Source: Salinicola endophyticus (lineage in GTDB: Bacteria; Pseudomonadota; Gammaproteobacteria; Pseudomonadales; Halomonadaceae). From it: DNA of 64,000 bases. Of the stretch, positions 58,909-64,000 are shown in pieces. The notes under the pieces are model-generated. The model saw only the letters and a program-made list of their open reading frames with translations. It did no database searches and was not told the DNA's origin. The first letter of the stretch is position 1, and each line of letters opens with the position of its first letter. The position numbers and the translations under genes were made by a program. The stretch is from positions 234,230 to 298,229 of the forward strand of contig NZ_PZJO01000006.1 of the NCBI RefSeq assembly GCF_003206575.1. Reading direction: 5' to 3'.

Positions 58909-60136
58909 TCGTTAGCTCGCCGACGATGTGCAGCGCGCGCTGGTTGGCGGCGCTGACGTCGGTGGGCTGGATGCCCAGTTCGCGCAGGCGCCCCCAGGGG
59001 ATCTCGTTCCAGTCGCCGTGCTCCAGCTTGATCGCGGTGTCGAGCAGCGCGCCCAGCGGCCCCTCGTGCTGCAGCAAGGCGGCATTGATCGAGGCGTGCA
59101 GCGGCAGGATGGCGACCAGATCCTTCAGCGGGCGGTCGAAGAACGCCTCCAGGTAGGAGAACAGGCCGACGATGAAGGCGCGCTCGGAGAGCAGCGGGTC
59201 GTCGAGCGTCAGCTCGCGGCACAGGCTGGCCCGGGACAGCGCTAGCTGGCGCAATGAGTGGGGCTTGTCGTCCAGCTCGCTGAGCGCCAGCAGGGTGGCC
59301 AGGCTGCGGATACGCTGGGTGCCGATCAGGGTGACCGCCTGGTGCAGCGAGGTGATCTGGCCGGCGCGCTGATACAGGGTGGTATTGACCAGGCGCAGCA
59401 GGCGCACGCCGAGTGCCGGGTCACGTTCGATCGTGGTGGCGACGTCGCGGGTGCTGACCTCGGGCTGGTTGAGTTCGGTGATCAGCTTGAGGATGGTCAG
59501 GCGTGCGGTGGTCACCGGCTTGCCGTGGACGATCTGCGGGCGCGCCAGGAAGTAGCCCTGGAAGTAGTCGCAGCCGGCGTCGAGACACTGCTCCAGCTCC
59601 GCTTCGGTCTCGAGCTTTTCGGCCAGCAGCTTGAGATGCGGATGGTGGCGGCGCAGCAGGCCGATCACCCAGTAGAGTTCATTGTTCGAGTAGTGCGGGT
59701 ACTCCAGTTTGACGATATCGACCAGCGGCAGGAAGGGGTGGGTGGCGTCGTGCTCGGTAAAGTCGTCCAGCGCCAGCGTATAACCCGCCTTGCGCAGTTC
59801 GATCAGGCGCCGGCACACGGCCTCGGTGCAGGGGGTGTCCTCGAGAATCTCCACGACCAGGTGGGTATTGTCGAAGGGGATGTCGCCAGCCAGGGTGTCG
59901 GCGGTGAAATTGACGTAGAGATGCTTGCCCTGGCCCACGGCGTTGAGATCCCCCTGGGTGAAGGCGTTGAGCAGTACCGTGCTGGTGGCGCGATTGCCGT
60001 CGAAGGGCAAAGGCATGGGGCCGCCGTCGGTGGGGCGGAACAGCAGCTCGAAAGCGACGATCTCCCGCGAGCCGTCGAAGATCGGCTGACGCGCGAACAG
60101 CACCGATGTCTGATGAGGGTCGGAGAGCGCTGACAT
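58892..60136 (-). CDS. EAL-HDOD signalling protein with degenerate EAL site
   Basis: 414 residues of the YuxH/CdgJ type. An EAL domain (10-205) is joined to an HDOD domain (210-400: LRLVNTTLYQRAGQITSLHQAVTLIG). The EAL motif reads FELLFR instead of EAL, and the second-metal DDFxxG motif is DDFTEH, so phosphodiesterase activity is unlikely. The domain may bind c-di-GMP or a partner. HDOD proteins often control motility or pili. Convergent with rsmC. Confidence 0.9.
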   Translation of the reverse strand: MSALSDPHQTSVLFARQPIFDGSREIVAFELLFRPTDGGPMPLPFDGNRATSTVLLNAFTQGDLNAVGQGKHLYVNFTADTLAGDIPFDNTHLVVEILEDTPCTEAVCRRLIELRKAGYTLALDDFTEHDATHPFLPLVDIVKLEYPHYSNNELYWVIGLLRRHHPHLKLLAEKLETEAELEQCLDAGCDYFQGYFLARPQIVHGKPVTTARLTILKLITELNQPEVSTRDVATTIERDPALGVRLLRLVNTTLYQRAGQITSLHQAVTLIGTQRIRSLATLLALSELDDKPHSLRQLALSRASLCRELTLDDPLLSERAFIVGLFSYLEAFFDRPLKDLVAILPLHASINAALLQHEGPLGALLDTAIKLEHGDWNEIPWGRLRELGIQPTDVSAANQRALHIVGELTTSDGF

Positions 60137-60239
60137 GGCAAGCTCCTCATGAGTGTCGGGCTTGGCCGCTGGCGCCCTTGCAGGGCGCTTTATCGGCCGT
60201 TGCTAATCGTTTTGAACGCGGCTTTCGTTGAAGCCCGAC

Positions 60240-60758
60240 TCAGCCAGGGGCGTAGTCGATCGCCGTGATGACGTAGTGCGTCTCTCCGCCCGGTGCGGCG
60301 ACCACCACGTCGTCGTCCAGCGCCTTGCCCAGCGTGGCCTGGGCAAGCGGGGCGTCGATGCTGATCCAGTGCTTGGTGGTGTCGGTTTCGTCGTGACCGA
60401 CCAGACGAATCGAGAGCTCTTCGCCGTCGTCGTCCTCGAGGGTGACGAAAGCGCCGAAGTAGACCTTGCCGGTGTCCGCAGGCAAGCGATCGACCACCTG
60501 CAGTTCGTCGAGGCGCTTGCGCAGATAGCGGATGCGCGCGATGACTCGATTGAGCTCTTTCTTGTTATAGGTGTAGTCGGCGTTTTCGCTACGGTCGCCC
60601 AGCGCGGCGGCCTCGCCCACCTTGGCCGATAGCTGGGGGCGCTTGACCCGTGAGAGGTGGTCGTGGATGCCTTGCAATCGATCATAACCCTGCGGCGTGA
60701 TCAGGTTACTCTTTTTCTCCTGGCGCGGGTCCTTCTTGGGATCGCGCCAGCGGGTCAT
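60240..60758 (-). CDS. greB: Transcript cleavage factor GreB
   Basis: 172 residues. A basic N-terminus (MTRWRDPKKDPRQEKKS) leads into the coiled-coil domain whose tip carries the catalytic acids (LGDRSENADYTYNKKELNRV), then the FKBP-like C-terminal domain (ITAIDYAPG at its end). The basic patch and tip sequence favour GreB over GreA. It rescues backtracked RNA polymerase. AAGGA 8 nt before ATG 60758 decides that start over 60773. Confidence 0.92.
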   Translation of the reverse strand: MTRWRDPKKDPRQEKKSNLITPQGYDRLQGIHDHLSRVKRPQLSAKVGEAAALGDRSENADYTYNKKELNRVIARIRYLRKRLDELQVVDRLPADTGKVYFGAFVTLEDDDGEELSIRLVGHDETDTTKHWISIDAPLAQATLGKALDDDVVVAAPGGETHYVITAIDYAPG

Positions 60759-60947
60759 GTTGCGTCCTTGCATGCGTTGTCTCTGAAGGGTCTTGCGAAC
60801 ATTGGCTGGCCTCCTAGATTACCGCATCGAACGGCGCCGCGACCACGCGCGTAAGGCCCGGCGGAGCCGCATGCGACTAAAACCCAATGGCCCTGTATTC
60901 AAACGCTCGTTAGATTTTTCTCAGGATCGCAACCGGAGCGACGACTC

Positions 60948-61589
60948 ATGACACGCTTTGCCAAGACGATGATGGGTATCACCGCTGGAGTAGTCCTGAG
61001 TGCGGGGCTGATCGGCAGCGCCGCAGCCCAGCAGAACGAGCTCTTTCCGCTGATGCAGCGCTGGGGCAACGTCGAGTACGAGATGCAGGGGGATGCCCAG
61101 CAACGTGCCTTCGAGAGCCTGGTCAAGGAAGCCGATAAGCTGGCCCAGCGCTATCCCGACAATGCCCACGTGCTGACGGCGCAGGGCGTGGTGCTGGCCT
61201 CCTACGCCAAGGCCAAGGGCGGCCTGGGGGCGCTGGATCTGGCCAAGCAGGCGCGCAAGGCGCTGGAGCGGGCGATCCAGATCGATCCCCAGGGCGAGAA
61301 CGGCTCGGCCTATGTCACCCTCGGGGCGCTCTATCAGCACGCGCCGGGCTGGCCCATTGCCTTCGGCGACGACGACAAGGCGGGGGAGCTGTTGAAGCGC
61401 GCGGTGGAGATTCGTCCCGACGGCATCGATACCAACTTCTACTATGCGCAGTACCTGGAAGATCAGGGCCAGCACGCCGAGGCCCGCCAGTATGCCGAGC
61501 GGGCAGTGAAGGGGCAGGCGCGCAAGGGGCGTGCCTCGGACGAGGCGCTGCGCCAGGAAGTGCGCCAGTGGCTGGCACGGCACGGCTGA
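60948..61589 (+). CDS. Periplasmic TPR-like protein
   Basis: 213 residues with a signal peptide (MTRFAKTMMGITAGVVLSAG, cut after about residue 27, SAAAQ). The mature part contains TPR-like helical repeats (QRYPDNAHVLTAQGVVLASY; ARKALERAIQIDPQGENGSA; LLKRAVEIRPDGIDTNFYYA; HAEARQYAERAVKGQ). Similar in layout to TatT-type TRAP transporter components, but no TRAP genes are near. A role in envelope protein assembly is equally possible. Confidence 0.75.
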   Translation: MTRFAKTMMGITAGVVLSAGLIGSAAAQQNELFPLMQRWGNVEYEMQGDAQQRAFESLVKEADKLAQRYPDNAHVLTAQGVVLASYAKAKGGLGALDLAKQARKALERAIQIDPQGENGSAYVTLGALYQHAPGWPIAFGDDDKAGELLKRAVEIRPDGIDTNFYYAQYLEDQGQHAEARQYAERAVKGQARKGRASDEALRQEVRQWLARHG

Positions 61590-61651
61590 GCCTGCCGAGA
61601 CCGCATGCCCCTGCCAGGCTCTCACATCATCTCTCGCGATCACTCTCACCA

Positions 61652-61679
61652 CGGGAAGCGTTGACGCCGACGCTTCCCG
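61652..61679 (+). terminator. Hairpin after the TPR gene
   Basis: CGGGAAGCGT - 8 nt - ACGCTTCCCG followed by GTTATTGG; the stem is strong but the T-run is poor. Confidence 0.5.
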
Positions 61680-61897
61680 GTTATTGGCATCACCTCTCTC
61701 AGGGCACCTGCTTGCCCTTGCTCTCTGCGTCCTCTTCTTGCGCTATCCGAGGGCTGTCTGCCGTTGGCAACCCGTGCGGGCGGCAGCCCATGGCCGGGGT
61801 AGCCCGGTCATGACGGCGATCCACGCCGATGACAGTGGTTGGAAAGCCGGTTATCTGCCTCAATAGAGAGAGGCTACCGACGACAGGAGCAAGAGGC

Positions 61898-62524
61898 ATG
61901 GCGCAGCATCCCCGAGAGCCCGGCCGATTCGATGCCGATGATGTGGAGCGGGTGGAGACCGAGCTGATCTATGACGGTTTCTTTGCGCTGGAGAAGCGCC
62001 GTCTGCGCCATCGTCTCTTCAATGGCGGCTGGAGCGAGACCGTAGATCGCGAGGTCCATGTTCGCCGCGATGCCGTGGGCGTACTACTCTACGATCCGGC
62101 GCGCGACCGTGTCGTACTGGTAGAGCAGGTTCGGGCGGGCGCGCTCGACGACGCGCGCTCACCGTGGAAACTGGAGCCTGTGGCAGGGTTGGTCGAGGCG
62201 GGCGAGTCGCCGGCCGAGGTGGCACGCCGTGAGGCCCAGGAAGAAGCCGGTTGCGAGATTGATGAGTTGATCGAGCTGCACCGGTATTATCCCAGTCCAG
62301 GTGCCTGCACCGAGCAAGTGACGATGTTCTGTGGTTTGATCGATAGCTCGGGGGTGGGCGGCGTGCACGGGCTCGACACCGAGCACGAAGATATTCTGGT
62401 TCACGTCATGCCGTTCCCGGATGCCTGGGAGAGGCTGATGGCGGGCCATTTGGACAATGCCATGGCGTTGATCGGTTTTCACTGGCTGGCGCGGGAGCGC
62501 GCCGGGCTGAGAGCTCGTTCATAG
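61898..62524 (+). CDS. nudF: ADP-ribose diphosphatase (NudF/AdpP)
   Basis: 208-residue NUDIX enzyme that splits ADP-ribose into AMP and ribose 5-phosphate. The NUDIX box is GLVEAGESPAEVARREAQEE then AGCEI; the ADP-ribose subfamily proline/tyrosine segment is ELHRYYPSPGACTEQVTMF. ATG 61898 with AGGAG is used. First of nudF-yqiB-cpdA, the same order as in E. coli. Confidence 0.93.
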   Translation: MAQHPREPGRFDADDVERVETELIYDGFFALEKRRLRHRLFNGGWSETVDREVHVRRDAVGVLLYDPARDRVVLVEQVRAGALDDARSPWKLEPVAGLVEAGESPAEVARREAQEEAGCEIDELIELHRYYPSPGACTEQVTMFCGLIDSSGVGGVHGLDTEHEDILVHVMPFPDAWERLMAGHLDNAMALIGFHWLARERAGLRARS

Positions 62525-62567
62525 TGGCTTCACCGCGGTCGACGCCATGCCACCGCAGGAGAAAAAT

Positions 62568-63014
62568 ATGGTCAAGACCGCCTATGTCACCGACCTCAAG
62601 GCACTGCAGGCGGAGTGCAGCAGCAACTACGTGAGGCTGTGCCGGCTGGTGGCCGACATGGCAGCGGGCGAGGTTCGCGAAGTGCCCCTGGCCGGCGAGC
62701 GCGCCCGTTTCGGTACCCTGTGGCTCGAAGTGCTGGAGCAGGCACCCTACACCACGATCGCCCGGGTCTCGCAGACCGGGGTCATGGATGGCTTCATCGA
62801 CTCGCCGCGGATGACCGTGCACCTCTATCACGACGCCAATATGGCCGAGGTCACCGATTTTCAGCGTCAGCGCCACTTCCAGGGCCGCTATCGCTATCCC
62901 AACCCGCGCATGCACCAGCCCGACGAGAAGCTCCAGCTCAATCGCTTTCTGGGTGAATGGCTGCAGCATGGTCTCGCCCATGGTCACGCGGCCGGTATCC
63001 CGGAAACCCCCTGA
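62568..63014 (+). CDS. yqiB: DUF1249 protein (YqiB-like)
   Basis: 148 residues, conserved neighbour of nudF and cpdA in many gammaproteobacteria. Contains YTTIARVSQTG, MTVHLYHDANMAEVTDFQ and PDEKLQLNRFLGEWL. Function unknown. The start at 62568 has AGGAG at 6 nt. The stop overlaps the cpdA start (TGATG). Confidence 0.9.
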   Translation: MVKTAYVTDLKALQAECSSNYVRLCRLVADMAAGEVREVPLAGERARFGTLWLEVLEQAPYTTIARVSQTGVMDGFIDSPRMTVHLYHDANMAEVTDFQRQRHFQGRYRYPNPRMHQPDEKLQLNRFLGEWLQHGLAHGHAAGIPETP

Positions 63015-63736
63015 TGCGCGTGATTCAGATTACCGATTGCCATCTGCTCGCCGACCCCGAAGGGGCCTCGCGCAAGGGGTTCCCGCTGCGTCAGCTCCAG
63101 GCCGTGGTACGCCGCGCGGCGCAGCTGCGCCCCGATGTGCTGCTGGTCACCGGCGACGTCTCCCAGGACGAGACCTCCGCTACCTATCGTCTGGCCAGCG
63201 AAGCCTTTGCGCGGCTCGGGTGTCCCTGGTTCTGGATTCCCGGTAACCATGATCAGCCCGAGCTGATGGAGGAGTGGCAGCCGGCGCTGGACGAGATCGA
63301 CCTCGAGCACTGGCGCATCCTGCTGCTGGACACGCGGATCAGCGGGCAGCCCGGTGGGGCGGTCGGACAGACCCAGCTGCAGCACCTTGCCGCGCAGCTC
63401 GAAGACGATGACCGGCCCACCCTGATCGCGATGCACCATCCGCCGATCGCCATCGGCTCGGTATGGATGGATGCGATCGGGCTCGAGGACCGCGACGCCT
63501 TCTGGCAGACCCTCGCCGCCTATCCCCAGGTCAGGGCGATCCTGTGCGGGCACATTCACCAGGCTTTTGCCGCCTGGCAGGGGCTGGTAGCGGTCTATGG
63601 CTGTCCCGCCACCTCCGATCAGTTTCTCCCCGGCAGCCACGAGTTCAGTGTCGACGAAGCCGCACGCCCCGGGCTGCGCGTAGTCGATCTCGAGGGCGAG
63701 CGGCTGTCGACCTGGATCGAGCGCGTCGAGCTGTAG
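63014..63736 (+). CDS. cpdA: 3',5'-cyclic AMP phosphodiesterase CpdA
   Basis: 240-residue dinuclear metallophosphoesterase that lowers cAMP. Metal motifs in order: QITDCHL (Asp8/His10), LLVTGDVSQDE, IPGNHDQPE, MHHPPI and LCGHIHQ. Translationally coupled to yqiB. In E. coli yqiA and parE follow; here the cysD gene comes next, so synteny breaks at this point. Confidence 0.94.
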   Translation: MRVIQITDCHLLADPEGASRKGFPLRQLQAVVRRAAQLRPDVLLVTGDVSQDETSATYRLASEAFARLGCPWFWIPGNHDQPELMEEWQPALDEIDLEHWRILLLDTRISGQPGGAVGQTQLQHLAAQLEDDDRPTLIAMHHPPIAIGSVWMDAIGLEDRDAFWQTLAAYPQVRAILCGHIHQAFAAWQGLVAVYGCPATSDQFLPGSHEFSVDEAARPGLRVVDLEGERLSTWIERVEL

Positions 63737-63831
63737 CGTCACCCGGATACAGGTCGTCTCGCGATGCAGAGCGGTGCGTCCTGCCCGGCTTCTTTATAAC
63801 TAAATCAGATTTTGAGATTAGCTTTCATTCT

Positions 63832-63861
63832 TTGACGTTATTACCGCTCTCTCGCTAGGGT
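63832..63861 (+). promoter_or_regulatory. Possible cysD promoter
   Basis: TTGACG (63832-63837) and TAGGGT (63856-63861) separated by 18 bp, 59 bp before the cysD start. The AT-rich 40 bp upstream (ATAACTAAATCAGATTTTGA) is where a CysB activator site would be expected. Confidence 0.4.
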
Positions 63862-63919
63862 GACGGCTCTACGATTCCGAGCCGTGCCTTCACGAAGCAC
63901 GTGACAGCGAGATTCCCCC

Positions 63920-64000
63920 ATGGCAGATCGATTGGTTAGCGCACAACGTCAAACCCACCTCAAGCAGCTCGAGGCGGAGTCGATTCACATCATCCGCGAG
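63920..64000 (+). CDS. cysD: Sulfate adenylyltransferase subunit 2 (5' end only)
   Basis: The first 27 codons are in the window. RQTHLKQLEAESIHIIRE matches the E. coli CysD N-terminus (RLTHLRQLEAESIHIIRE) almost exactly. With CysN it forms ATP sulfurylase, which activates sulfate to adenosine 5'-phosphosulfate for cysteine synthesis. The 9 residues before this motif are an N-terminal extension relative to E. coli. cysN is expected just outside the window. Confidence 0.93.
   Translation, partial: MADRLVSAQRQTHLKQLEAESIHIIRE

Overview
The window is a 64 kb piece of a GC-rich gammaproteobacterial chromosome. The proteins look like those of Halomonadaceae (Halomonas and relatives): FabV, GlpT, E. 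coli-type AceE with a three-lipoyl AceF, RsmJ, the nudF-yqiB-cpdA block, CmoM/RsmC, and a carboxyspermidine-type polyamine route. Acidic linkers in AceF fit a halophile. The genus is an inference from protein similarity recalled from memory, not from a search.

Layout. 1-7000: most of a filamentous (inovirus) prophage read on the minus strand. Its order is HTH/excisionase-like gene, three unknown small genes, ssDNA-binding protein, two tiny pVII/pIX-like membrane peptides, major coat, pIII/TspB-like adhesin, pVI and Zot (cut by the window edge). A divergent repressor lies on the other side of a control region with three repeated operators, followed by two AT-rich cargo genes. 7300-10000: a junction carrying the 3' half of a tRNA-Leu(CAA) gene and three copies of its anticodon-loop sequence. 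Next to it is a remnant of a second related inovirus (a copy of the repressor-gene tail) with a different cargo gene encoding a 593-residue protein with a HEPN-type motif.

10.4-47.7 kb is ordinary host chromosome. It holds glpT, a Crp-like regulator, aidB-like, gpx, fabV, ampD, aceEF, adk, tsaB, uppP, rsmJ, an arsRCHB operon, the two carboxyspermidine genes, cspA flanked by two paralogous pairs of tiny zinc-ribbon genes, hmp/nsrR, LysE and AraC genes, and tRNA-Arg(CCT). 47.9-55.6 kb is accessory. It has a LysE/TetR divergent pair, about 0.8 kb of degenerate sequence, then a short run of genes separated by attC-like sites and without an integrase (KilA-N protein, HEPN-like protein, two small unknowns). 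A solitary OLD-family ATPase/TOPRIM nuclease candidate and a GNAT gene follow. 55.7-64 kb returns to core genes: HPP protein, cmoM, rsmC, EAL-HDOD, greB, nudF-yqiB-cpdA and the start of cysD.

The points most worth a second look are the two inovirus cargo slots and their HEPN and DUF2806-type proteins, the tRNA-Leu(CAA) junction, the attC-like cassette cluster, and the duplicated zinc-ribbon gene pairs, which share a precisely spaced TTGTAC/TTGTAC/TGCCA upstream element.
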